This document shows, piece by piece, positions 1-7,558 of a stretch of DNA of 15,073 nt; position 1 is the first letter of the stretch, and each line of letters opens with the position of its first letter. The translations under genes and the position numbers were made by a program. Under the pieces are notes generated by a model. The model was not told the origin of the DNA, did no database searches, and was given only the letters and a program-made list of their open reading frames with translations. Origin of the DNA: Candidatus Aerophobota bacterium (GTDB lineage: Bacteria > Aerophobota > Aerophobia > Aerophobales > JAGHCO01); assembly GCA_021160405.1 (NCBI GenBank), contig JAGHCO010000159.1, positions 1 to 15,073 of the forward strand, read 5' to 3'.

Positions 1-239
1 CCCAAATCCAGGTTCTTAATTAACTGTATTTCTTCATTTCTATCACGGCTCCCATCCCAATGAACTGATTGAAACCCTGGAGCAATATAGTCTTCTATCC
101 TGGTGATGTTACCTTCTTTCATATCCTCCCATAATTGTCTTACCAGTGTTTCTCCTAAACCCATCTCACCTGCAAAAACACCTCGACTAAAACAAAAAAA
201 TGCTAACATTATTACCCAAACCCAGTTTAATCTCCTCAT
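1..239 (-). CDS. Secreted NTF2-like (SnoaL/DUF4440-type) protein, N-terminal part
   Basis: Partial gene that runs off the left edge; about 79 residues are visible. The start at 239 is an ATG preceded by AAGGAG about 7 bases upstream (seen). Residues 1-23 look like a signal peptide: charged MRR, a hydrophobic core, and a V-F-A cleavage site before Gly24. The mature part begins with an alpha-helical stretch (ETLVRQLWEDMKEGN) followed by IEDYIAPGFQSVHWDG, which resembles the start of NTF2/SnoaL-fold proteins (DUF4440-like), where such helices and a pocket-lining aromatic segment are usual. Function is unknown; the fold is often a small ligand-binding or isomerase scaffold. The protein is likely exported or lipid-free periplasmic. 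It is divergent from the AbiE pair and not obviously related to it. Family assignment is by recall of the pattern only. Confidence 0.6.
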   Translation of the reverse strand, partial: MRRLNWVWVIMLAFFCFSRGVFAGEMGLGETLVRQLWEDMKEGNITRIEDYIAPGFQSVHWDGSRDRNEEIQLIKNLDL

Positions 240-328
240 GTCTTTCTCCTTATGATTTTATGGTTATGCGTACAGGAACTCCTCTGGCTGTATCAAGGAA
301 TCATTAAAATTAAAGAACCTATTTACTA

Positions 329-356
329 AATTTACAACATCTTAGAGAGATGTCAA
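329..356 (-). promoter_or_regulatory. Candidate sigma-70-type promoter for the secreted NTF2-like gene
   Basis: On the minus strand, TTGACA (351-356) is followed after 16 bases by TAAATT (329-334). The -35 is a perfect match and the -10 matches 4 of 6. It lies about 90 bases upstream of the ATG at 239. Inference from consensus only. Confidence 0.4.
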
Positions 357-430
357 GTCATTGGATCAACAATACTCAGTAAGTCAAATTTCAGCACTTT
401 TCAGCCTGTTATCTGGCGTCGAGAGTGTCT

Positions 431-473
431 GTTAAGAATAGCAAATGCGAAGCAAAACAAATTTGCTCTTAAC
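431..473. repeat. Imperfect inverted repeat upstream of the AbiE promoter
   Basis: The left arm GTTAAGAATAGCAAAT (431-446) pairs with the right arm ATTTGCTCTTAAC (461-473) around a 14-base loop, with three unpaired bases in the left arm. There is no T-run after it, so it is a poor intrinsic terminator. It ends 13 bases before the candidate -35 of the AbiE operon. AbiEi antitoxins are known to repress their own promoter by binding inverted repeats, so an operator role is possible; this is inference. Confidence 0.45.
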
Positions 474-485
474 TTGATGTTGACC

Positions 486-513
486 TTGACTTTTCCAGTA
501 AAGCTACTATCAT
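486..513 (+). promoter_or_regulatory. Candidate promoter of the AbiEi/AbiEii operon
   Basis: TTGACT (486-491), 16-base spacer, TATCAT (508-513); each hexamer matches the sigma-70 consensus at 5 of 6. It would give a leader of roughly 55 bases before the ATG at 576. Consensus match only. Confidence 0.4.
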
Positions 514-575
514 ATTTAATGGATTTTAGAATTTTTAACCAAAACATTTAAATATTAAAAAACAAATTAAATACT

Positions 576-1382
576 ATGTACAAGCTGGAAAAACTATCAG
601 GCCTGGAACAGAAGCTTTACTTCACCCTGGAGGCAGAGGATGAGAGGGTAGTTAATGCAAAGAAGGTTATGAAAATCCTGAATATTTCTCAGATGCACGC
701 CTATAACCTCCTGAAGAGTATGTATAAGAAGGGAGCACTGGACAGGGTAAAGTCCAACCTTTACGTGAGGATCCCCGCTCATATAGTTCACGACAGGGGA
801 AAATACCTTGAGGATCCTATTATAGTAGCAATGAATATAACAGAACCTTACTTTTTCTCCTACTACACTGCTCTTTCTCTGCACGGTCTTGCCCAGCAGT
901 ACACAAAAAACTTCTACATCTCCACCATCAAGCCAATCCCGAAAATAAACTATCACGGAAATGTGATTCAGCCGGTAACCCTCACCCCAAAGAGATTTTT
1001 TGGATTCTGCGAGATAAAATATGGGAATAAAAAGGTTATAGTATCAGATCCTGAGCGAACAGTTATAGACGTTGTGGACAGGCCAGAGTATGCCGGTGGT
1101 TATGAGGAGATTTTTCGCTGTATACTGGGTGTGGAAAAACTTAACTGGCAAAAAATCATCACCTACGTTGATAAAATGGAAGAGAAGATTCTGGTTAATC
1201 GCCTTGGATACCTGTTTGATCTTTTGAGAAACCAGGTAAACACTCCAGATTCTTTCTTAAAAAATCTGCAAAAAAGACTCTCTGATAACATCTATTATTT
1301 CGAGAAAAAACATGGTAAGTTCAACAAAAAATGGCGGATAATAGTTGATGAGCGGCTGAAAAAAGTAGTGGAGGCTGGATAA
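576..1382 (+). CDS. AbiEi-type antitoxin, wHTH transcriptional regulator (type IV toxin-antitoxin)
   Basis: The 268-residue protein has an N-terminal winged-helix region (about residues 8-65, ending in the wing-like KSNLYVRIP). It is followed by the AbiEi core: the segment around residues 90-105 (PYFFSYYTALSLHGL) and the motif VSDPERTVIDVVDRPEYAGGYEE, both typical of the AbiEi antitoxin family. In that family the protein counteracts an AbiEii nucleotidyltransferase and represses its own operon. The length is normal and the frame is intact. Its TAA stop overlaps the ATG of the next gene as TAATG, so the two are translationally coupled. No clear Shine-Dalgarno sequence precedes the ATG; the leader is nearly all A and T. 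It is the only plus-strand operon in the window, so it may be an acquired island. The pairing with the downstream toxin supports the call strongly. Confidence 0.85.
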   Translation: MYKLEKLSGLEQKLYFTLEAEDERVVNAKKVMKILNISQMHAYNLLKSMYKKGALDRVKSNLYVRIPAHIVHDRGKYLEDPIIVAMNITEPYFFSYYTALSLHGLAQQYTKNFYISTIKPIPKINYHGNVIQPVTLTPKRFFGFCEIKYGNKKVIVSDPERTVIDVVDRPEYAGGYEEIFRCILGVEKLNWQKIITYVDKMEEKILVNRLGYLFDLLRNQVNTPDSFLKNLQKRLSDNIYYFEKKHGKFNKKWRIIVDERLKKVVEAG

Positions 1383-1870
1383 TGGACCTGCGGGAGCTTC
1401 AAAAAATACAAAGAGAGACTGGATTCAATCCAGGATTCATCGAAAAGGTATATCAACTTACCCGCATACTTGCAGCCATCTATTCTGATAAAGATCTCAA
1501 GGAAAACCTCACTCTCAAAGGAGGAACAGGCCTCAATTTTGTCTACCTCAATATTCCAAGGCTCTCTGTAGATCTGGATTTCAATTTCATTGGTGCTGTA
1601 GAAAAAGACAAAATACTTAAGTTGAGACCAGCTGTTACCAGGAGTATAAAAGCAATAGCTAATAATCTGGGGCTCTACATCTTCAGAAAATCCTCCTCCT
1701 ACATCTTTGACCGGTTTCTTATCAGATACAGGAGCTTAAGGGGATTGCAGGAGAGCATAAGAATTGAGATAAATTACCTGGAAAGGGTCCCAGTTGTTAC
1801 CCCTGCTCAAAAGATTTTCCGCCACTCCGGCATAGTTTTCATTTACCTTATTATAGTCAGATTTTTGTAA
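1382..1870 (+). pseudogene. AbiEii-type nucleotidyltransferase toxin, C-terminally truncated
   Basis: Only 162 residues remain, whereas members of this family are usually about 250-300. The N-terminal nucleotidyltransferase core is recognisable: KGGTGLN (residues 46-52), the metal-binding SVDLDF (62-67, Asp64 and Asp66), and the third-strand motif IRIEINYLERVPV (about 126-138). After about residue 138 (base 1795) the similarity to the family stops. The reading ends in a hydrophobic, unconvincing tail (FIYLIIVRFL) and a TAA. The C-terminal helical domain, which normally follows and contains conserved Lys and Asp residues, is not found in any forward frame before the convergent TPR gene. The core motifs could still bind nucleotide, but a functional toxin is doubtful. 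The start is certain from the TAATG overlap and a GGAG about 10 bases upstream. Confidence 0.75.
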
Positions 1871-1915
1871 ATATGCAAGCCTCCGAATTGTCAAATTTCG
1901 TGGTAGATGAGCATG
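1803..1915 (-). other. Short coding-like antisense stretch at the end of the truncated toxin
   Basis: On the minus strand a frame of about 37 codons reads with good protein-like composition, including RRLAYLQKSDYNKVNENY and then AGVAENLLSRG, before running into the antisense of the toxin gene. It follows a TAA at 1918-1916 and has no ribosome binding site. It may be an inverted gene remnant joined to the toxin near base 1800. I do not recognise the family. Confidence 0.25.
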
Positions 1916-1919
1916 TTAT

Positions 1920-2873
1920 TTATTTTTTAGAGGTGGCGGGGTTTTCTTTGGAAGGGGTAGATCGGGCAGCTCCTTGCAACATAATCATCCCCATTTTATA
2001 TCGGGAAATGACGATGAGCTTGGGATCAGCATTCTTCATTTCAGACACTATCTGGTACTCGGCAACAGCAAGAGGAATTTTATTTTGAGCCTCATAAACA
2101 TTACCTAAGAGAAAATGAGCTTGAGCACTTTTAGGATTGATTTTTAGAGCCTGGTTAGCGTCTTTTTCTGCCTTACCAAATTTTCCTCTTTGCAGATAAG
2201 TCATTCCCCTTTGAATGTAAAAATCAAGTGGATGAGAATAAAGTTTCTTTGCCTTGGTAAAATAGGACTGCGAGGTTAGCGGCATTCCTTTTTCCTCATA
2301 AATAATTCCGAGGATAAGGTAATTAATAGCTTCCTTGGGAGCAAGTTGGGTAGCTATTTTATACTCCTTTAGGGCACCATTTAAATCGCCTTCCTGCAAG
2401 AGCTTATCACCCCTTTCCTGGTATATAACCCAAGGGCTGGGTTTGGGAACAACAAATTGAAATATAAGATAAACGAAGATGAGAATACCTGCAGCTATCC
2501 CCGATCTAATTAACCACTTTTTCTGTTTTGCCCTTTTTTTATTCTTTAAGAACCCATCCAGATACCACCACCAATGAGAAGGAGGAATTTTTCGTTCTTC
2601 TCGGTAAGAAGCTATATTCACCAGTTTTTTAACATCTCTTAAAATAGAGCCGGCTCTACCCTTAATAACCTGATCAAGAGAATCAAGTTTTGACCTTTCC
2701 ACTGAAAGATCAGCACCTTTTTCACTTAGCTTTCTCAGGAGATTTTCAATTTCATCCCTAAGGTTAAATATTTGAACCATTTGTCCCCTTAAATTATCTA
2801 TATCCAGCAGGAAACTTTTATATCTTTCTATAATTTCTCTTAAATAACCTATAGTTTCTCTTTTTTCTTCCAT
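1920..2873 (-). CDS. Membrane-anchored tetratricopeptide-repeat protein
   Basis: The 317-residue protein has three parts. Residues 1-85 are charged and helical, likely a coiled coil (EIENLLRKLSEKGADLSVER region). Residues 121-142 form one hydrophobic membrane segment preceded by a run of Lys and Arg, which predicts a cytoplasmic N-terminus and an outer TPR domain. Residues about 148-285 carry at least three TPR units (GDKLLQEGDLNGALKEYKIA; RGMTYLQRGKFGKAEKDANQ; LGNVYEAQNKIPLAVAEYQI) with the usual G, A and Y positions. TPR domains bind partner proteins; the partner here is unknown, possibly an envelope complex. The ATG at 2873 has no good Shine-Dalgarno sequence and follows a heptamer repeat tract, so separate expression from the flavodoxin gene is possible. 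It converges with the truncated toxin at its 3' end. Confidence 0.8.
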   Translation of the reverse strand: MEEKRETIGYLREIIERYKSFLLDIDNLRGQMVQIFNLRDEIENLLRKLSEKGADLSVERSKLDSLDQVIKGRAGSILRDVKKLVNIASYREERKIPPSHWWWYLDGFLKNKKRAKQKKWLIRSGIAAGILIFVYLIFQFVVPKPSPWVIYQERGDKLLQEGDLNGALKEYKIATQLAPKEAINYLILGIIYEEKGMPLTSQSYFTKAKKLYSHPLDFYIQRGMTYLQRGKFGKAEKDANQALKINPKSAQAHFLLGNVYEAQNKIPLAVAEYQIVSEMKNADPKLIVISRYKMGMIMLQGAARSTPSKENPATSKK

Positions 2874-2891
2874 GATAATTTTCTGTTAAGG

Positions 2892-2954
2892 TTTTTCACT
2901 TATTACTTTTCACTTATCACTCATTACTTATCACTCATTACTCATTACTTATTT
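2892..2954. repeat. Tandem heptamer repeat, about nine units
   Basis: Nine consecutive 7-base units can be read on the plus strand: TTTTTCA, CTTATTA, CTTTTCA, CTTATCA, CTCATTA, CTTATCA, CTCATTA, CTCATTA, CTTATTT. The consensus is CTYATYA. It begins inside the end of the flavodoxin-like gene, whose TAA stop (2945-2947) is part of a unit, and fills most of the spacer to the TPR gene. Read on the minus strand, the period of 7 places stops in all three frames. Confidence 0.8.
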
Positions 2955-3361
2955 AATTTCCCCAATCGATTTCCAAATTTTTTTGCATCTGCTATTTTCT
3001 TAATCTGTCTAAAATCAATCACAATCGAGCCTTTTTTCTCCAGCTCGTGCATTAATCTTCTTGTAGCTTTCACTGTTCCAAGTAATTTAGGAAAGACAAA
3101 CACTGCACTTTTCTTTCCCTGAAATCCAGTGCATTTCCTGATATAAGATGACAGTTCTTCTGAGAATTTTCCTCCCCAAAATCCCATAACCGGACTTCCT
3201 ATAAATACTAAATCATAGGCAAAAAGACTCACCGGTCTTTGTTCCTCTTCCACTTTTACCTTTTTTACTTGATTTCCCAGTCTTTGAAGGCTGGAGGAAA
3301 TTGTCTCAACAAGCATATCAAACTTTTTTGACTGGCTGGAGTATATTAGAATTGTCCTCAA
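2945..3361 (-). CDS. Flavodoxin-like protein
   Basis: At 138 residues it has the length of a short-chain flavodoxin. The first strand MRTILIYSSQ runs into a phosphate-loop position, a second strand reads YDLVFIGSPV (about 49-58) with the typical GSP turn before MGFWGGKFSEEL, and a third strand reads KKSAVFVFPKLLG. This is the flavodoxin alpha/beta order. The phosphate loop is atypical: SSQSKKFD replaces the usual T/S-x-T-G-N-T, so FMN binding is uncertain. The start is TTG at 3361 with AAGGAG six bases upstream. It begins only 17 bases after the activase stop, so it is almost certainly cotranscribed with it. Family knowledge: 2-hydroxyacyl-CoA dehydratase activators receive electrons from ferredoxin or flavodoxin. 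A role as electron donor to the activase is therefore plausible, but it is inference. Confidence 0.7.
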   Translation of the reverse strand: MRTILIYSSQSKKFDMLVETISSSLQRLGNQVKKVKVEEEQRPVSLFAYDLVFIGSPVMGFWGGKFSEELSSYIRKCTGFQGKKSAVFVFPKLLGTVKATRRLMHELEKKGSIVIDFRQIKKIADAKKFGNRLGKLNK

Positions 3362-3378
3362 TTTTTTCTCCTTATAAA

Positions 3379-6300
3379 TTAACTATTTTTCCTATGGTAT
3401 GCCTGTACTCGATAAACAAAAGTTCTTATCTTGTTTAAATAGTTAGCCTGGTGAGAACCATCATAGGTAAGATTAAGAATGGGAAATCCAGGATAATCCT
3501 TCTCTATCTGTGTTGTTGTAGCAACAGTTATGTTGCCTGGCATACAGGTAAAAGGCATTACATTAACTACTCCATCTCTTTTCCTATGGATAGAATGCAA
3601 AATTTTCCCTACAGTTAAAATAGCCTCTCCTCTTAAAGAGCGATGTAGGTATTTTTCAGCCATTTCAAGGACTTCCTCTATTTTAGGCTCCTCATACCCT
3701 TTTACTATTTTCTTAAAGGGGGAAGCTAATCTTTTTTCTATTATTTCTTGAAACGAATTTCTTGCTCTATTTTTAATAAACTCCCACCATTTTCTTTCCT
3801 TTAAGCTAACCTCCTTATGCATCTCATTTGTATACATAAACCACTCTCGCATTGAGGCTAGTTCTACCTTTAATCCATATTTTTCCAGCTCATCTATAAT
3901 AAACTCATTTGCAAAAGGATTATGCCTTACAAATATCTCTCCAACTACAGTTACTGAAGGCTTATCATTTTCTCTTACTTTTATTTTTTTAAAGGACCTC
4001 GCAGCCTCCTCCATTATATCAGTTACTCCTTTCCCTTCTTTAATCCTCTTGCGAACTTTATCTCGGTATTTTAAGTATACCTCATTGGTTTCTCCCTTAT
4101 TTACCTCATCTGGCCTTATTAATCTTTGAACTTTGCGCAGTATATCTATAGCTACAATACCTTCCCAGGCTAATTTAGTAAATTTCACCCCAAGACCTCC
4201 ATAGCTATTCTCAGAATCTAAAGAATAGATAGATACATTTTTATAACCACTCCTTCTTAAGATTAGCTCTTGAAATGCACGATACTGCCCAAATCTGCAT
4301 GGTCCTTGAGCTGCTCCCATAAAAAAGGCACATTTCTCAGGATGAGAACCATTGTTTTTAATTATTTTAATCATATCCCCTACATTTAGAATAGCAGGAT
4401 AGCACTCTCTACCAGTAGTGTATTTTTGTGCTTCTCGCAGTGTTTCAGAATCACTTACTTTCATAACTTTAGCTTTCTTTCCCAGAGCTTCAAGAGCAGC
4501 TTCAAGAGCATAGGAGTGATCATCCATATAGGGAATATAAATCACCCTTTCATCATGAGGTAAACTTGCCCTGGATAGAAGAGACTTTGCCTTAGAAGCT
4601 CTTTTCTTTAAAACTTCCCTGTTTTTAACGCTATCCCAAAAGGCTTCTAAACGAGTAATAACACCTGCCTCAGCACTATGTTCGTCAATTTGAAGCTCCA
4701 GATAAGGTCTATCCATTTCCTCATCAAAGTATTTAGTAATAAAGGAATCTGGCCCGCAGGCAAAATTGGTAAGGTAAATAGGATAAAGATTGTTCGTTTT
4801 CTTTATTTCTCGAGCTGCAGCTAAGATTCTTTGCCCATAGTTCCAGTACATATTGGGATAATCTTGAGAAATTATAGAAGGCTCTAAATCCAGGAAATCC
4901 ATAGGGATAGGAAGCATTCCCAACTCTCTCATTTTCTTAGCTAAGTCTAAGTTAAGTCCTGGATCATAACCATTGTAAGGTCGAGATACTATAACAAATC
5001 CCCTTTGCCCATTTAACTCTTTTAAAACTTCTTCCCCCTTTTTCTTTAAACTATTATAAAATTGAGATTGAGCTTTCTTAGCTATTTCAATAGCCCTTTT
5101 AACTTCAAGTGAATTTTCTTTTAACTCATCACCTACTTTTCTTAAAGATTTTTCTAATCCTTCCTCTCTAAAGGATAACTTGGGTTCAAGTATTTTTGTG
5201 GAATAGTTTTGCCTTTTTATACTTGAGTTAACAAAATAAGGTAAAGCCTGAGACCAGGGGCAGTCATAACTTCTCTTTAATTCTTTGTCTTCTTTCTCAA
5301 ACTCAACCAAACTTGGCAGAAATATATAATCAATCTTTTTTTCTAAGAGATTTAACACATGACCATGAGCAACCTTCATAGGGAAACATACCTCAGCCGT
5401 TACAGCCTCTACACCTTTGTGGATAATATCATCGTTAGTTTCATCTGAAAGAATCACTTCGTAACCAAGCTCGGAAAAGAAACTTTCCCATAAGGGGAAA
5501 AGTTCAAAGTTAAATAGGGCGCGAGGGATACCAATTTTCTTACCATTGCTCTTTCTTCTCTTATTTTTTTTGCCAAGCCAAAGTTTTTCCCTTTCCTTAA
5601 AGAAATCAGGGATTTTCTTTACTTTTTTAACTCTCTCTTTGCCACTGTATTTTCCGCATCTATCTCCATAAGTTAATGGTTTTTCTTCTCCTTGAATCCA
5701 AACCTGATTAACCAAACAGTGATTTGGACAACCATTGCATTCAAAGGATCTCATTTGATACTTTACTTCACTTAAACCAAATCCCTTAAACTTACTTTCC
5801 CCAACTTTCTCCTCCATTGCTACAATAGCCGCTCCAATTGCTCCTAAAACTTCATTATGAGGAGGGACAGTTATCTTTCTTCCAAGAATCTTCTCAAAAG
5901 CAGCCACTACTGACCTATTGCAGGCTGTTCCTCCTTGGAAGAATATATTCTCTCCAATTTTTCTGTTTTCTACAACTTTATTTAAATAATTGTAAGCTAT
6001 TGAATAAGCTAAGCCTGCTACTAAGTCAGGAATGGGAAATCCTCTTTGCAGATGTTCAGCTAAGGATGATTCCATAAATACAGTACATCTATCTCCTAAA
6101 TCAGCTGGATTATCACTGGAAAATGCTATCTCCTCAAACTCTTTTTTAATATTTATTCTTAGTGTCTCTGCCTGTTCCTCTAAGAAGGACCCTGTTCCAG
6201 CAGCACAGACTTTATTCATGGTAAAATCAACTATCATCCCATTTTTTAAACTTATAAACTTGGAATCCTGTCCTCCAATTTCAAAAATGGTGTCTACATT

Positions 6301-7518
6301 AGGGTCTATATTTAAAGCTCCTTTAGCTTGAGCAGTAATTTCATTTTTAATTACATCAGCTCCTATAAAAGCTCCTATCATATATCTTCCAGAACCTGTG
6401 GTTCCTGCTCCCTTAATTTTAACTTTCCCCTTTACTTTTTCTCCTACTTCTCTTAGACCATCCTGCACAACCTTAATGGGTTTACCTGCTGTGGGAAGGT
6501 AACTTTTAGCAATAACTTGTTTTTTGCTATCTATTACTACTACATTGGTGCTTACTGAACCTATATCTACACCTAAATAGGCATCTATTAATTTCCCATT
6601 TGAGGGGAATTTATAATCTTTTTCCTCTCGTGATGGTTTTTCTTTTTCATAATCCAAGGATAATTTTGGCAGGTTTTCTTTCTCCTTTCTTGATGAAAAA
6701 TCCTTGTTTAAATTACTTAAATTAAACCTTCTTACGCTCTTTTCTTCTCTTAAAGATAAAGCTACTCCCAAAGCTCCCATGGAGTAAAAATGCTCGGGAA
6801 CTATTATATTCTTTTTTAAGATTTTTTTAAAAGCCACAAGCATTGCCTTATTAGCTGCTGTTCCTCCTTGAAAAGATACAACTTCATGAAATTCTTTTCC
6901 TCGAGCAACACTACTTTTATAACCTCTTGCCAGAGATTCGCACAATCCCATAGCTATGTCTCTCATTGGAGTAGCTTTTTGCTGGAGGTGAATCATATCG
7001 GTTTTAGCAAATACAGCGCATCTTCCAGCAAGGCGAGCAGGATTAGTAGATTTTAAAGCTTCCCGTGCAAACTCTCCTTCTATATTTAACTCCAATCTTT
7101 TAGCTTGTTGGTCTAAAAAAGACCCTGTTCCCGAAGCGCAACCCTCATTCATGCTAAAGTTACTTACATCTCCTTTTTCATCAAGAGCAATAAACTTAGC
7201 ATCATTTCCTCCAATATCTATAACTGTTCTTACTTCGGGATGAAGGTGATAAATTCCCTTGGCTTGAGCTATTACCTCCTCTAAATACGGTATATCCCAT
7301 TCTTTGCTAAGATGCTCTCCATTAGATCCAGTGACAGCTAAATACTTAAAGGAGAAATTTTTAGCAATTTTTCCTACAATTTCTTTAGCCTTTCTTAGGG
7401 GTTGACCATTGTGTCGAGTATACTTTTCCTCATAAATTATTTCTCCCTCATCATTTATTACCACAGCATTTACAGAAACCGACCCAAGGTCTAACCCAAC
7501 TATACAATTATCTCTCAT
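3379..7518 (-). CDS. Giant fused 2-hydroxyacyl-CoA dehydratase activase-related protein (BadF/HgdC x2, DUF2229, HgdB-like)
   Basis: The 1379-residue protein joins four parts. Residues 5-257 and 314-568 are two BcrA/BadF/HgdC-type ASKHA ATPase domains, each with phosphate-1 (GLDLGSVSVN; GVDIGSVSTN), IGGxDxKF and C-A-x-G-T-G-S-F-L motifs. Each has both cysteines that in HgdC hold the dimer-bridging [4Fe-4S] cluster (Cys127/Cys167; Cys438/Cys478). Residues 590-625 hold Cys594, 597, 601 and 621, a likely extra metal site. Residues 660-880 match DUF2229, with Cys711 in AEVCFPMK. Residues about 910-1370 are related to the HgdB-like dehydratase/double-cubane family, with Cys921, Cys1039, Cys1074 and Cys1325. 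HgdC activators use ATP to push single electrons into such partners. The length is usual for this fused family, whose substrate is unknown. ATG start with a weak ribosome binding site; a strong promoter lies upstream. Confidence 0.9.
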   Translation of the reverse strand: MRDNCIVGLDLGSVSVNAVVINDEGEIIYEEKYTRHNGQPLRKAKEIVGKIAKNFSFKYLAVTGSNGEHLSKEWDIPYLEEVIAQAKGIYHLHPEVRTVIDIGGNDAKFIALDEKGDVSNFSMNEGCASGTGSFLDQQAKRLELNIEGEFAREALKSTNPARLAGRCAVFAKTDMIHLQQKATPMRDIAMGLCESLARGYKSSVARGKEFHEVVSFQGGTAANKAMLVAFKKILKKNIIVPEHFYSMGALGVALSLREEKSVRRFNLSNLNKDFSSRKEKENLPKLSLDYEKEKPSREEKDYKFPSNGKLIDAYLGVDIGSVSTNVVVIDSKKQVIAKSYLPTAGKPIKVVQDGLREVGEKVKGKVKIKGAGTTGSGRYMIGAFIGADVIKNEITAQAKGALNIDPNVDTIFEIGGQDSKFISLKNGMIVDFTMNKVCAAGTGSFLEEQAETLRINIKKEFEEIAFSSDNPADLGDRCTVFMESSLAEHLQRGFPIPDLVAGLAYSIAYNYLNKVVENRKIGENIFFQGGTACNRSVVAAFEKILGRKITVPPHNEVLGAIGAAIVAMEEKVGESKFKGFGLSEVKYQMRSFECNGCPNHCLVNQVWIQGEEKPLTYGDRCGKYSGKERVKKVKKIPDFFKEREKLWLGKKNKRRKSNGKKIGIPRALFNFELFPLWESFFSELGYEVILSDETNDDIIHKGVEAVTAEVCFPMKVAHGHVLNLLEKKIDYIFLPSLVEFEKEDKELKRSYDCPWSQALPYFVNSSIKRQNYSTKILEPKLSFREEGLEKSLRKVGDELKENSLEVKRAIEIAKKAQSQFYNSLKKKGEEVLKELNGQRGFVIVSRPYNGYDPGLNLDLAKKMRELGMLPIPMDFLDLEPSIISQDYPNMYWNYGQRILAAAREIKKTNNLYPIYLTNFACGPDSFITKYFDEEMDRPYLELQIDEHSAEAGVITRLEAFWDSVKNREVLKKRASKAKSLLSRASLPHDERVIYIPYMDDHSYALEAALEALGKKAKVMKVSDSETLREAQKYTTGRECYPAILNVGDMIKIIKNNGSHPEKCAFFMGAAQGPCRFGQYRAFQELILRRSGYKNVSIYSLDSENSYGGLGVKFTKLAWEGIVAIDILRKVQRLIRPDEVNKGETNEVYLKYRDKVRKRIKEGKGVTDIMEEAARSFKKIKVRENDKPSVTVVGEIFVRHNPFANEFIIDELEKYGLKVELASMREWFMYTNEMHKEVSLKERKWWEFIKNRARNSFQEIIEKRLASPFKKIVKGYEEPKIEEVLEMAEKYLHRSLRGEAILTVGKILHSIHRKRDGVVNVMPFTCMPGNITVATTTQIEKDYPGFPILNLTYDGSHQANYLNKIRTFVYRVQAYHRKNS

Positions 7519-7558
7519 TTTTTCTTCAATACCTCTATCTTAATTTTCTTTAAAATTA

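Larger units (their letters stand above)
240..575. other. Divergent intergenic region between the NTF2-like gene and the AbiE pair
   Basis: No open frame with coding character is seen here on either strand. It contains the ribosome binding site of the leftward gene (about 245-252), one candidate promoter for each direction, and an imperfect inverted repeat at 431-473. The last 60 bases before 576 are very AT-rich. Confidence 0.6.

Noticed and set aside
431..473. Intrinsic terminator
   Set aside because: The stem is AT-rich with a bulge and a 14-base loop and is not followed by a T-run on either strand.
1873..2088. 71-codon plus-strand open frame after the truncated toxin, possibly its missing C-terminus
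   Set aside because: Most of it is antisense to the TPR gene, and it shows none of the AbiEii C-terminal motifs.
2892..2954. CRISPR array
   Set aside because: The units are 7 bases long with no unique spacers between them, so this is a simple tandem repeat.
5838..6331. Two plus-strand open frames of 79 and 99 codons
   Set aside because: They lie entirely antisense to the conserved second ATPase domain of the activase and have no ribosome binding sites or family motifs.
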